64,000 bases of DNA from Ulvibacter antarcticus (GCF_003688405.1 NZ_REFC01000011.1:1-64000), one strand, 5' to 3'. Shown: positions 47,304-57,358, counted from the first letter of the stretch. The notes: generated from the letters alone by a model not told the origin. Program-made: numbers and translations.

Positions 47304-49061
47304 CTAGTTGTTTTTAAGTTTTGAAGCTTGTCCTGCCCAGTCATCGCGTTTTGCACGTCCAGGGAAGTCGCCAATAATTTCATCTAACAGATCGTAATCT
47401 CCATCGTTCATTTTACTAACCTGATCGAAGGTATAAATACCCAATTGATGCAGTTTTTGTTCCATCACTGGTCCAACACCACTTATCTTTTTAAGATTAT
47501 CTGCAGTTTGTGTCGCAGGATCGAAAGTTCCTAATCGCGATAACATACTGTCTAATTGATCTCTTTGTGCTTCGGAAGTAACCAAAGCATCAGCATTCAC
47601 GGTTTTATTGTGGTCGGCAGATTTCTTCACTGGTTTTTCTGAAGCTACACCAAGTGTATAATGCTTCACATCATCTCCATGCTCGGCTCTCAAAGTTTTA
47701 TATTTTGAACCCGAACTTTTCAGAATAGATTTAACTTCCGCTTGCGCAATTACAGGGAATGTTCTAGCATATAGTAAAAACAACACAAAGAAGAATCCTA
47801 TTGTTCCAATAAATATCCCGATATCTACAAAGGTAGGTTGGAACATCGTCCATGAAGACGGAAGATAATCACGGTGTAATGATGTAACTATAATTACAAA
47901 TCGTTCGAACCACATCCCGATATTTACTACAATCGAAATAAAGAAAGAGAACATAATACTAGTTCTTAATTTCTTAAACCACATAAACTGCGGAGAGAAA
48001 ACATTACAAGACATCATCGCCCAATACGCCCACCAATAAGGTCCGGTCGCTCTGTTTAGGAATGCATACTGCTCATATTCAACACCCGAATACCATGCAA
48101 TAAATAGCTCGGTCATATATGCTACTCCAACGATAGAACCCGTTAGCATAATAACAATGTTCATCAATTCAATATGCTGAACGGTGATATAATCTTCCAA
48201 ATTGGAAACTTTTCGCATAATGATCAAAAGTGTATTAACCATTGCAAATCCAGAGAAAATCGCCCCTGCCACAAAGTAAGGTGGGAAGATAGTGGTATGC
48301 CATCCCGGTATTACCGAAGTAGCAAAGTCAAAGGATACAATAGTATGCACAGAAAGTACAAGTGGTGTTGCCAAACCGGCAAGTACCAAAGATACTTCTT
48401 CAAAACGCTGCCAGTCCTTGGCACGTCCACTCCATCCAAAAGATAGAATGCCGTAAATTTTCTTTGTAAATGGTGTAACCGCACGGTCACGTATCATCGC
48501 AAAATCGGGAAGTAAACCTGTCCACCAGAATACTAAGGATACCGATAAATATGTCGAGATCGCAAATACATCCCAAAGTAACGGAGAGTTAAAGTTTACC
48601 CATAGAGATCCAAACTGGTTCGGGATTGGTAATACCCAATATCCTAACCATGGTCGACCCATGTGAATAACCGGGAATAGTCCTGCTTGAATAACCGAGA
48701 AGATTGTCATAGCCTCCGCAGATCGGTTAATTGCCATTCTCCATTTCTGACGGAATAACAATAATACAGCCGAAATCAGCGTACCGGCATGACCAATACC
48801 TACCCACCAAACGAAATTGGTAATATCCCAGGCCCAGCCCACTGTTTTGTTAAGTCCCCATACCCCAATACCTGTGGAAATGGTGTAAATAATACAACCT
48901 ATTCCCCATAAAAAGGCGACCAAGGCAATAGTGAAAACAATCCACCAGGATTTATTTGCTTTACCTTCTACAGGAGCAGCTACATCCACAGATACATCGT
49001 GGTAGCTCTTATCTCCTAAAACTAAGGGTCTTCTAATAGGTGCTTCGTAATGCGACGCCAT
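47304..49061 (-). CDS. actC: Alternative complex III NrfD-like subunit ActC with C-terminal helix-hairpin-helix domain
   Basis: The 585-residue protein has about ten membrane helices of the NrfD/polysulfide reductase type, with WVGIGHAGTLISAVLLLFRQ near the quinol site and FHMGRPW-like VIHMGRPWLGYW. The core ends near residue 460. A linker follows, then residues about 521-585 (47307-47501) form a helix-hairpin-helix-type domain: KKISGVGPVMEQKLHQLGI, then FPGRAKRDDWAGQASKL. The same pattern occurs at the ends of some NuoE and L21-type proteins. ActC carries quinol oxidation and may translocate protons. It lies 25 bases after actB. Confidence 0.92.
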   Translation of the reverse strand: MASHYEAPIRRPLVLGDKSYHDVSVDVAAPVEGKANKSWWIVFTIALVAFLWGIGCIIYTISTGIGVWGLNKTVGWAWDITNFVWWVGIGHAGTLISAVLLLFRQKWRMAINRSAEAMTIFSVIQAGLFPVIHMGRPWLGYWVLPIPNQFGSLWVNFNSPLLWDVFAISTYLSVSLVFWWTGLLPDFAMIRDRAVTPFTKKIYGILSFGWSGRAKDWQRFEEVSLVLAGLATPLVLSVHTIVSFDFATSVIPGWHTTIFPPYFVAGAIFSGFAMVNTLLIIMRKVSNLEDYITVQHIELMNIVIMLTGSIVGVAYMTELFIAWYSGVEYEQYAFLNRATGPYWWAYWAMMSCNVFSPQFMWFKKLRTSIMFSFFISIVVNIGMWFERFVIIVTSLHRDYLPSSWTMFQPTFVDIGIFIGTIGFFFVLFLLYARTFPVIAQAEVKSILKSSGSKYKTLRAEHGDDVKHYTLGVASEKPVKKSADHNKTVNADALVTSEAQRDQLDSMLSRLGTFDPATQTADNLKKISGVGPVMEQKLHQLGIYTFDQVSKMNDGDYDLLDEIIGDFPGRAKRDDWAGQASKLKNN

Positions 49062-49086
49062 ATTTATATACTATTTCTTAGTTAGT

Positions 49087-52000
49087 TTAAACTTCTTTTG
49101 AATTTCTCACTTTCGTCTTGTAGAACACATTTGGTTCGGTACCTACAGCTTCTAGTAAGTGATACATTCTATTGTCTTTTTTCTCTTTATATACTTCGCT
49201 GCTATGATCATTGATATCTCCAAATACCATAGCTCCTTTATCACATGCTAATGAACAAGCAGTTTGGAACGCACTATCTTCAACAGGCTTACCATCACGT
49301 TTCGCTTGAAGGATCGTTAATTGTGTTTTCTGTATACACATAGAACACTTCTCCATAACACCTCTTGAACGAACTACAACATCAGGATTCAACACCATTC
49401 TTCCCAAGTCATTGTTCATATGGTAATCAAACTCATCGTTCTCATTGTATAAGAACCAGTTAAATCTACGTACTTTATAAGGGCAGTTGTTAGCACAGTA
49501 TCTTGTTCCAACACATCTGTTGTAAGCCATATGATTCTGGCCCTGACGTCCGTGAGAAGTAGCAGCTACCGGACACACAGTCTCACAAGGAGCGTGATTA
49601 CAGTGCTGACACATTACCGGCTGAAATGCAACCTGTGGATTGTCTGCCGGATGCTCCATCGCACCGAAATCGGATAATGAACTTCCAAGTCCTGAAATAT
49701 TTTCTTTTTTCTCTAGATCACCTTCAAATGATTCGACACTTGAGTAATATCTGTCAATTCGTAACCAGTGCATATCGCGACTTTTACGAACTTCAGCTTT
49801 ACCAACTACTGGTACGTTGTTTTCAGCATGACATGCAATTACACATGCTCCACAACCTGTACAAGCATTTAAATCTATTGAAAGATTAAAGTGATGTCCA
49901 ACTGAACGATCAAAAGACTCCCAAAGATCTGCATCCGGAGATGAAATAGGAATTTCCTTATGATCTTTAGATACATAAATAACCGGATTCCATTCCTGAA
50001 CGTCTTTTGTATTAAATACCTCAAGGGAAGTCTCGCGAATAATATCACGACCCATCATGGTATTATGAAGCTGAACACATGCAAATTCGTGCATTCCGCC
50101 CACTTTTTCTAAGCTTACGGTTTGTATGGTAGAAAAATTATTATAAAGTGCAAAGGCATTTACACCAGTTTGCATCTCTTCTTGAATGGCAGCTGTTTTA
50201 CCATACCCAAGAGCTAGACCAACAGATCCAACTGCTTGTCCTGGTTGAATAATTACAGGTACTTTTTCTATTACCACATCACCCATTGTCACATTTACTC
50301 GGCTTCCGTTAAGTCCGCCGTTTGCAACGTGTGTATTTTCTAACCCTAAAGACTCCGCATCTTTTGCAGATATCGTTATATAATTATCCCATGTAGTACG
50401 GGTAATAGGATCGGGCATCTCTTGTAGCCATGGGTTGTTAGCATTTTGACCGTCACCCATTGACGTTTTAGTATACAATGTAAGTTCGAGACCTTCATTT
50501 TGAAGTGCTTCGGAAAGCGCGCCGTTAGCGGTACTTTCTTCAATTACAGCTTCACCTTCAGAAGGGATAGGCATTACATCCATTTGAACCTCAGCATCAC
50601 TTCCGAAGAAACCATCGTGCAAAGCTTGATTCCAACTTCCACCACCTAAAACGGCGGCCCAAGTACCTTTTATATAATCGTAATAATTTTGAGAATTTCC
50701 TGTCCACTGCAATAAACTATCCTGAAACTGTCTCGTTTGAAACAAAGGACGAATAGTAGGCTGAATTAAACTGAAAGTACCCTTTTTCATCTGAGTATCT
50801 CCCCAAGATTCCAGGTAATGCGGTGTCGCAGCAACCAATTTAGAAGCTTCTGCGGTCGCATTCTTCTTCATAGCGAATGTAAGCGACATATCTAAATTCT
50901 TAAATGCCTCTGTAAATGCGCTACTATTTGGAAATGAATACACAGGATCTACTCCTACTGTAATCATTCCTTTTACAGTACCAGAAATAACGCCGTTCAT
51001 CACACGCATTACTTCTGCGGTATTACCCTGACGCACCATTCTAGGTTTCATTGCGTCCATTACAATACTGTTTGCATTGAAATTTAAAGCCTTCGATTGA
51101 GCATCGACATCCGGAAGTCCTGTTAAAATAACTCCTTTACTTCCTGCATTTGCCAATTGAGCTTTTGCATTTTTAACAGCTTCAGCGATTTCATTTGGTA
51201 AATCTGAAAAGCTTCCACCTGTTAATGCAGTTATAATTTTTAATTGTTGTGAAGGGGTTACAGGAACACGTTTGTCTGCGTTAGCACCTGAAAGGCTCAT
51301 ATTAGATTCGAACTGAATATGACGAGACATTTTTCCTGCTGAATTCGGAACACGGCTTTTTGCGTATCCGGCATCATAGCCACCACCTTGCCAGTCTCCT
51401 AAGAAATCGGCACCAACTGACACAATTACTTCAGCCTTTGAAAAATCGTAATCGGCTAATGCTCTTGTTCCGTATTTATTCTGAAAAGCATCTAATGCTT
51501 CCGAAGAAGACACTGTATCGTACACCACATGGCGTACATTAGGATACTTAGCTGTAAATTCTTTAATTAATTTTGAAGTTGACGGACTCGCAAAAGTCTG
51601 AGTCAAAAGCACGATGTCTTTCCCAGACATTTCGTTCATCTTCTGAGCAACATTGGTGTCGAAATCGGCCCAAGTCACTTCGGCTCCATCTACCAACGGA
51701 TTTTGAAGTCTGTTTTTATCATAAAGAGACAAAACAGATGCCTGAACACGAGCATTTACACCGCCTCCTTGGGTTGAAAGATCATTACGCTCTATTTTTA
51801 TAGGACGTCCTTCGCGCGTTTTCACCAAAACATTGGCAAAATCGAAACCATCTGCTATAGTAGAAGCATAATAATTTGCAACTCCGGGAACGATCTCGTC
51901 TGGAGCTATTACGTAAGGAATAGACTTAATTACCGGACCTTCACAGGCAGCTAATGAAGCTGCTGCTGTAGTAAATCCAACGTATTTTAAGAAATCACGT

Positions 52001-52155
52001 CGTGTTGTTGAGGAAGCTTCAAGAGTTTCCTTATCACCCAAAAACTCGTCTGTTGGAATTGATTCCACAAATTCATTTTCGCGCAGCGTCTCAACAATAG
52101 AACTATTTGTATCTAGCTCTTCAACACTTTTCCAGTATTTCTTGTTTGATGCCAT
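49087..52155 (-). CDS. actB: Alternative complex III iron-sulfur subunit ActB
   Basis: The 1022-residue protein has an N-terminal twin-arginine-type signal (TTRRDFLKYVGF, about 51-62), a molybdopterin-oxidoreductase-like domain (about 80-720) and a C-terminal ferredoxin-like domain. The latter has four cluster motifs: CTGCGACVIACHAE, CQHCNHAPCETVCP, CVGTRYCANNCP, and CSMC with a later CSLAC. ActB relatives hold iron-sulfur clusters but no molybdenum cofactor, as known for this complex. It links quinol oxidation to the heme subunits on the periplasmic face. It lies 28 bases after actA. Confidence 0.93.
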   Translation of the reverse strand: MASNKKYWKSVEELDTNSSIVETLRENEFVESIPTDEFLGDKETLEASSTTRRDFLKYVGFTTAAASLAACEGPVIKSIPYVIAPDEIVPGVANYYASTIADGFDFANVLVKTREGRPIKIERNDLSTQGGGVNARVQASVLSLYDKNRLQNPLVDGAEVTWADFDTNVAQKMNEMSGKDIVLLTQTFASPSTSKLIKEFTAKYPNVRHVVYDTVSSSEALDAFQNKYGTRALADYDFSKAEVIVSVGADFLGDWQGGGYDAGYAKSRVPNSAGKMSRHIQFESNMSLSGANADKRVPVTPSQQLKIITALTGGSFSDLPNEIAEAVKNAKAQLANAGSKGVILTGLPDVDAQSKALNFNANSIVMDAMKPRMVRQGNTAEVMRVMNGVISGTVKGMITVGVDPVYSFPNSSAFTEAFKNLDMSLTFAMKKNATAEASKLVAATPHYLESWGDTQMKKGTFSLIQPTIRPLFQTRQFQDSLLQWTGNSQNYYDYIKGTWAAVLGGGSWNQALHDGFFGSDAEVQMDVMPIPSEGEAVIEESTANGALSEALQNEGLELTLYTKTSMGDGQNANNPWLQEMPDPITRTTWDNYITISAKDAESLGLENTHVANGGLNGSRVNVTMGDVVIEKVPVIIQPGQAVGSVGLALGYGKTAAIQEEMQTGVNAFALYNNFSTIQTVSLEKVGGMHEFACVQLHNTMMGRDIIRETSLEVFNTKDVQEWNPVIYVSKDHKEIPISSPDADLWESFDRSVGHHFNLSIDLNACTGCGACVIACHAENNVPVVGKAEVRKSRDMHWLRIDRYYSSVESFEGDLEKKENISGLGSSLSDFGAMEHPADNPQVAFQPVMCQHCNHAPCETVCPVAATSHGRQGQNHMAYNRCVGTRYCANNCPYKVRRFNWFLYNENDEFDYHMNNDLGRMVLNPDVVVRSRGVMEKCSMCIQKTQLTILQAKRDGKPVEDSAFQTACSLACDKGAMVFGDINDHSSEVYKEKKDNRMYHLLEAVGTEPNVFYKTKVRNSKEV

Positions 52156-52183
52156 ATTGTTACTTGTAATTAACTTTTATTTT

Positions 52184-53521
52184 TTAATAGTGACATTTTC
52201 CGCATTCCAATCCGCCCAATTGAGCAATTGTTAACTTCTCAACACCATATTTCTTAGAAAGTTCTTCGTGAATTTTTGAATAGTACTCATTGTCTTCAAC
52301 CTTGACATTTGTCTCTCTGTGACAGTTTATACACCATCCCATAGTTAAAGGAGCAAACTGCTCAACAATTTCCATTTCTTCAACTGGCCCATGACATTTC
52401 TGACAATCAACACCAGCGACAGTTACGTGCTGAGAGTGATTGAAATATGCGAAATCAGGCAAATTGTGAATTCGCGTCCATTTTACCGGTTTGGTATTTC
52501 CAGTATAAGCTTGAGTTGTTTCATCCCAGCCAACGGCATCATATAATTTTTTAATCTCCTTAGTGTAGAATTCCTGAGTGTACCCACTTTCTAAATCAGC
52601 TTCACCTGCATATTCTGAAATGTTTTTATGACAGTTCATACATACATTAAGTGATGGGATTCCAGATGTTTTACTCTTTCTTGCTGAAGAGTGACAGTAG
52701 TTACAGTCCACTTTATTATCTCCTGCGTGAATTTTATGTGAGAAGTGAATTGGTTGAACCGGAGCATATCCCTGGTCAACACCAACTTGCATCATCCATC
52801 CGTATGCAAAATAAGCTGAACACAACAACAAGAATATACTAGTTACTAATACTAAAAACTGATTTTGTGCAAATGCTTTCCATAGAGGAGTTTTAGTTTC
52901 TCTTTCCTGATACTCAACTCCGTTTGCTTGCGCAATTTTCTTTAAGGTACCTGTTACTAAAAACAACATGACCACCAATAAACCAAACACCAGTGCTAAA
53001 GCGGCTAATATAATGTTGTTCGAGACACCATCACCTCCACCTGTAGTTGTACCCGTGGCAGCAGTATCGCCACCTGCTACTGGAACTGCTTTTGGCTCAC
53101 TCGCATAAGCTAAAATATTATCAATATCTCCGTTGCTTAAAGCAGGGAAAGAGGTCATCACTGAATTGTTATTCTCTGCGAACAAGGCAACTGCTTTTGA
53201 ATCACCAGACTTAATCATTCCCTGACTGTCCTTAATCCATTCATACAACCAATTACGATCATACCTTAAAGTTACACCTCTCAAGGCTGGACCCGTTGCT
53301 TTTTTGTCAAGTTTATGACATGCTGCACAATTAGCGTTAAACAACGCTTTTCCTGCCACTGCATCCCCAACACCATCTGCTGCCGGAACTGCTGCCGTAG
53401 TTTGCTCAGCTTCGCTCGCACTATCTTCCTGAGCAGAAACAGAAACAGAAAATGTTAGCAAAACAGCTAACAAAAGAAGTGACAATTGTGAGGGTAGATT
53501 TCGGAAATTCACCTTTTTCAT
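52184..53521 (-). CDS. actA: Alternative complex III multiheme subunit ActA with extra N-terminal cytochrome c domain
   Basis: The 445-residue protein has a signal peptide (about 1-30), an N-terminal monoheme cytochrome c domain (CAACH, about 69-73, in GKALFNANCAACHKL), a membrane segment (about 168-190), a second one (about 222-242) and a pentaheme region with CNYCH, CMNCH, CQKCH, CINCH and CGKCH at the very end. Six heme motifs are thus present against five in the classic ActA. The added heme domain may act as an electron outlet. It is the first gene of actABCDEF-coxBA and has a good promoter. Confidence 0.92.
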   Translation of the reverse strand: MKKVNFRNLPSQLSLLLLAVLLTFSVSVSAQEDSASEAEQTTAAVPAADGVGDAVAGKALFNANCAACHKLDKKATGPALRGVTLRYDRNWLYEWIKDSQGMIKSGDSKAVALFAENNNSVMTSFPALSNGDIDNILAYASEPKAVPVAGGDTAATGTTTGGGDGVSNNIILAALALVFGLLVVMLFLVTGTLKKIAQANGVEYQERETKTPLWKAFAQNQFLVLVTSIFLLLCSAYFAYGWMMQVGVDQGYAPVQPIHFSHKIHAGDNKVDCNYCHSSARKSKTSGIPSLNVCMNCHKNISEYAGEADLESGYTQEFYTKEIKKLYDAVGWDETTQAYTGNTKPVKWTRIHNLPDFAYFNHSQHVTVAGVDCQKCHGPVEEMEIVEQFAPLTMGWCINCHRETNVKVEDNEYYSKIHEELSKKYGVEKLTIAQLGGLECGKCHY

Positions 53522-53615
53522 ACTAACGATTAAATTATTGTCAATAGTTTGGCACGTAATTGGTTACTCATAAAAAGCAACCAGCTTGTATTTAAAATGC
53601 CGTAAAATAACGGCA

Positions 53616-53651
53616 CAAAAGTACATCTTTCAGTCGATTTTAGAAATGCAA
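53616..53651 (-). promoter_or_regulatory. Predicted promoter of the actABCDEF-coxBA operon
   Basis: On the minus strand TTG (53651-53649), a 25-base spacer and TACTTTTG (53623-53616) form a slightly long but recognisable promoter. The leader to the actA ATG at 53521 is about 90 bases. Confidence 0.48.
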
Positions 53652-53695
53652 ATAATATGTTAACTATTAATTTATAATTATTCTAAATAATAAAT

Positions 53696-53729
53696 TTGCA
53701 ACTCTTAAAGTTATTATATTTTACATTTG
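53696..53729 (+). promoter_or_regulatory. Predicted promoter of the SPOR-domain gene
   Basis: TTG at 53696-53698, 23 bases, then TACATTTG at 53722-53729 followed by C. TAAATTTG at 53691-53698 is a second -7 match overlapping the -33 element. The ATG is at 53748. Confidence 0.55.
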
Positions 53730-53747
53730 CAATAAAGAACCTCAAAA

Positions 53748-54134
53748 ATGAAATTAAACGTAATCGCTAAGTTACTACTTATCAGTATTTTATTGATAGT
53801 TTTTTCTGAAAACATTTCTGCTCAGTCCGCTACCGTGACTATAAAAGAAGATTCTAAGATACCTCAACTTCTAGAACTCAAGAAACAACTCGAAAAAGAA
53901 AATAAATTATCAGATGGGTACACTATTCAATTGTATTATGGAGAGTTAAATCAAGCGAATTCAACTATTAAAAAATACAGGAACAGTTATGGGGCTTGGC
54001 CGGCATCAATAGAGTATGAAACACCTAATTATAAAGTTTGGGTAGGTAATTACAGTTCTCGCCTTGAAGCAGATCGGGCATTGCTCGATATTCAAAGGGT
54101 CTTCGGTTCTGCTTTTATTCTGAAGCGGAAGTAA
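53748..54134 (+). CDS. Secreted SPOR-domain protein
   Basis: The 128-residue protein has a signal peptide (MKLNVIAKLLLISILLIVFSENISAQ) and a C-terminal SPOR-like domain (about 57-128): YTIQLYYGELNQANSTI, YKVWVGNYSSRLEADRALLDIQRVF and FILKRK. SPOR domains bind peptidoglycan strands stripped of stem peptides, usually at division sites. Nothing else is present in the mature chain besides a charged helix (about 30-55). It is divergent from actA and ends at a bidirectional terminator. Confidence 0.85.
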   Translation: MKLNVIAKLLLISILLIVFSENISAQSATVTIKEDSKIPQLLELKKQLEKENKLSDGYTIQLYYGELNQANSTIKKYRNSYGAWPASIEYETPNYKVWVGNYSSRLEADRALLDIQRVFGSAFILKRK

Positions 54135-54161
54135 TTGTTAGTTATCAATTGTCAAAATAGT

Positions 54162-54197
54162 AAAAAGCAGTAGACCAATTTTGGTTTACTGCTTTTT
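54162..54197. terminator. Bidirectional terminator between the SPOR gene and the T9SS hydrolase gene
   Basis: AAAAAGCAGTA pairs perfectly with TACTGCTTTTT, with an inner ACCAA/TGGT helix. T runs exist on both strands, and the converging genes stop at 54134 and 54229. Confidence 0.88.
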
Positions 54198-54228
54198 AGC
54201 TTTATCACTTCAAAAAGAATGAAAAATT

Positions 54229-57200
54229 TTAATGGTCAATAATTACTTGCTTAGTAATTAACTCATTGCCGTCATAAATATGTAATACATATAGACCTTC
54301 ATCCAAGTCATGAGTATCTATTGTTTTAACAATATTTGTTGTCTCGTCTGTAAACAGTAAGACTCCAAATTGATCATATAAACTTAAAACATAGGTATTG
54401 TTATTAGCATTGGTCAAATCGACATAAAGTTCATCATCAGAAGAGTTTGGGTATAAAGTGACGTTTTGACCACCGCCCCCTCCTGTGCCTATAGTTACAC
54501 CATGTCGTTCTGCTTGCGGACTCCAACCACACTCGTTCCTAAATCTTAAATAATAATCAAGATAAATTCCCGGAGTACTTGGAGTATGTATCCAGATTTC
54601 TTCATTATTACTACTTGTAACCATATATGCAGGAAAAATATTCCATTCCTTTTCTACTACTGAACCTTGTGTAGTATAAACCTGATTTACCAAGTCGAAG
54701 GTAAAATCGACTGGAGAATCTGGAAAACTACCGGTGTTTGCCAAAATATTCGGCATTTGAATTGGATTTCCAACCCAAACATTCTTTCTAAGTGTCTGTC
54801 CATTATAATTTGCTTGAATAAAACCATTGCCATTGGAATTATTCACAGCTTCAACTGTCACTGATAAATTATCGGAAGTAACCATCTGTAAATTACTTGA
54901 TAGTTCCCATGAATCTACAAAGGGTCGACTGCAATTTTCAAAATCGAATGTTACCGGATTGTCGGAACAAACAATATTGGGACCAATTAAATCTTCTACT
55001 TCAAGATAAAGAGAAGGTGGCAATGGATTTTCTTCTATTTCCGCTAGTAGCCAAGTTATACTGGCTTCAGTAAAAGAAGTATGCGCTTCATTTAATTTAG
55101 GCCCATAATAATTATCAAACGGAATTTCCCCTGTACAGACCAAATTTCGACGAAAATTTTGCGTCCAATTGATATCAGGATTTATAAAACCCAATGCACT
55201 TATTGTCGGGATAAATGAATGTACCTGTTCATTTGTATTTACTGTTAACTCTGCACCACCTAAAAAATCTGATATTTCATTGAGAAAAATATGATCTTGC
55301 CAATACTGGTAGAAGCCTCCTTGCCAAAAAATTGGATCAAATCCATCTAACGGACCCGCCAATTTCATAAATCCATCAAAATATCCTCCAGATACATTAT
55401 CCATATTTCCACGCGAATTATAATTATTTACATATTTGGAATCATCATCAAAAGTTCTTTTATATCTTGAGACCTCACCATAACCGTTGTAATTTGGCAT
55501 ATTATAAGTTTCCAAACTTGCAATATGGACATCTTCACACACATTTTGAAATGGCCATGGTAAGCAAATATGTTGAAAACCCCTTACATTTACAGTTATT
55601 TGACTATGACCTACATAGCTTCCATTGTTAGAATTAAACTGAATGTCAAAATTTCGAACACCTTTCAAAGATCCATTCACCAAAGCAATATTTCGCGAAT
55701 CTTGAGGATAGCCATTACTGCCTTGTCTACCTTCATTGAAAAGATCATTATAATATTGCACAAAAAACTGATGCCCTCTATTTTCTGAAAAACCTTGGGC
55801 TACAGTTCTGGCATTAAGTGTTTGCTGATGAATCTGACCCACGTTCCAGCCATCCAACTGTTCAATAAGCTGTTGTTTGGCTGCAGGAGAACCCAACTGA
55901 TTATCGTTAAAATCTTGTGCTTCCGCGCTGTCAGGCATTGCCTGTCTTATTAGCGTTTGCAGGCCTAACGGTATATTGGCTCCTAAATGTGGACTGTCCA
56001 AACTAATCCATAATCTGGTATTATGTGGCGGTTGATTGTTGACCGGATTTTCCATATACGCCAAGGCATATCGAGAAATTTGCCCACCCATGCTGGGTCC
56101 AACGATCACTAGCTGTTCGTCACTATTGATTGAAGCTAAACGGGCGTTTAAATGTTTGTATAACTCTATATGAGCCATAGCATTTCGCTGTATGAAATCA
56201 GCCCCACCGTCAATTTCAACACTTCCACGATTATAAGTGGGATGATTAACAACAACTACGTCGTAACCAAGTGTGTTAAGAATTGGAATTATTTCAACAT
56301 CATCTCCATTTGCACTTTCATAAACATTATATTCATAAATGGATTTATGATGTTCTGGATCACCAATGAAATCCGCATCCGTAATTTTTCGCTTATCGCC
56401 TGGATCAAATCCATCAATAATTATAAATGGCTTTCTCATAATTCCCTGCGGATTACTATAGAAAATTCGATAATCTAAGTGAGCCAATATAGGCGTCGTC
56501 TCTCCAATTCCTATAAAAGGAACCAAAGCATCTATATCGCCATCTTCAACTCTGTCTGGCGGTGGTGGAAGTGCTACTTTAGAATAAATTAGTGCCTGAG
56601 TAGTTCTGGAAGTACCATCACTAAATGTGGCGGTAAAAGTAAGCATCTTATATCCATCTTCATTGTATGGAATGTCAACAGCTGTATTTGTAAACAGACC
56701 ATTTTCATAAATGATATAATCTTGTGCTGTGTCAAAATTAGCAACTAGACTTTCCATATCGTTTGAAAGGGTTTCCTCCAAAAGAAAAGTATTACTAAAA
56801 TTAAAAGTAATTACGCTGCCCAATACAGCTTTTTTTAAAGGCGATATAATTAACGCACGCCTTTCTATAAACGCAGATTTTCCGTTGTCAATTTTTTGAA
56901 AAGAACCTTGAGATAGTCGTAACCCGCCATCATCTTCACTGGTCTCTAGATAATTGAGTTCATTAAATGTGGTGTTTATAATACCCACATCTACTACATT
57001 TTTAATAGTATCATGGACGTAATAATTACGCAAATCAGAATGGGAAATAAACTTTTCAGAAAGCGAAGATTTATAAAGCTCAAGTAGTGATTGTTCAAAA
57101 TGATCTACATTGGAAATATTTAATTCCTCATTGAATGTGTTGATTTTAGCAATTGGAACGGTCCTATTATAAAGTATTCCTGTATTAAAATCAGTTTTGT

Positions 57201-57303
57201 CGATATTTACCAACATACTATCCACTTTTGTTAGTGAGCTAGTCTGGGATATACATTGAAAATAAATTAAGATTAAAAGGATGGAAATTGATAGATTTCT
57301 CAT
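54229..57303 (-). CDS. Large secreted alpha/beta-hydrolase-like protein with T9SS type A sorting domain
   Basis: The 1024-residue protein has a signal peptide (about 1-20). A lipase-like core (about 285-560) includes KPFIIIDGFDPGDKRK and the nucleophile elbow G402-PS-M-G406 with Ser404, followed by SLDSPHLGANIP. Acid and His partners cannot be fixed by eye. Beta-rich Ig-like regions follow (about 780-930). The last 75 residues are a T9SS type A sorting domain: LYPNSSDDELYVDL, LYDQFGVLLFTD and LDEGLYVLHIYDG. So it is probably exported through SprA and anchored or released. Substrate unknown; lipase or esterase activity is inference. Confidence 0.82.
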   Translation of the reverse strand: MRNLSISILLILIYFQCISQTSSLTKVDSMLVNIDKTDFNTGILYNRTVPIAKINTFNEELNISNVDHFEQSLLELYKSSLSEKFISHSDLRNYYVHDTIKNVVDVGIINTTFNELNYLETSEDDGGLRLSQGSFQKIDNGKSAFIERRALIISPLKKAVLGSVITFNFSNTFLLEETLSNDMESLVANFDTAQDYIIYENGLFTNTAVDIPYNEDGYKMLTFTATFSDGTSRTTQALIYSKVALPPPPDRVEDGDIDALVPFIGIGETTPILAHLDYRIFYSNPQGIMRKPFIIIDGFDPGDKRKITDADFIGDPEHHKSIYEYNVYESANGDDVEIIPILNTLGYDVVVVNHPTYNRGSVEIDGGADFIQRNAMAHIELYKHLNARLASINSDEQLVIVGPSMGGQISRYALAYMENPVNNQPPHNTRLWISLDSPHLGANIPLGLQTLIRQAMPDSAEAQDFNDNQLGSPAAKQQLIEQLDGWNVGQIHQQTLNARTVAQGFSENRGHQFFVQYYNDLFNEGRQGSNGYPQDSRNIALVNGSLKGVRNFDIQFNSNNGSYVGHSQITVNVRGFQHICLPWPFQNVCEDVHIASLETYNMPNYNGYGEVSRYKRTFDDDSKYVNNYNSRGNMDNVSGGYFDGFMKLAGPLDGFDPIFWQGGFYQYWQDHIFLNEISDFLGGAELTVNTNEQVHSFIPTISALGFINPDINWTQNFRRNLVCTGEIPFDNYYGPKLNEAHTSFTEASITWLLAEIEENPLPPSLYLEVEDLIGPNIVCSDNPVTFDFENCSRPFVDSWELSSNLQMVTSDNLSVTVEAVNNSNGNGFIQANYNGQTLRKNVWVGNPIQMPNILANTGSFPDSPVDFTFDLVNQVYTTQGSVVEKEWNIFPAYMVTSSNNEEIWIHTPSTPGIYLDYYLRFRNECGWSPQAERHGVTIGTGGGGGQNVTLYPNSSDDELYVDLTNANNNTYVLSLYDQFGVLLFTDETTNIVKTIDTHDLDEGLYVLHIYDGNELITKQVIIDH

Positions 57304-57358
57304 AATTTTGATGTGTTAATAAGTGAAACATAGTTTGTACTGGTTTTATTTATTATTC

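Noticed and set aside
47300-47383. Upstream start for ActD
   Set aside because: It would overlap actC by 80 bases; the ATG at 47299 matches the family start.
49087-52155. ActB as an active molybdoenzyme
   Set aside because: The molybdopterin-like domain is characteristic of ActB, which is known to lack the cofactor; the operon context is clear.
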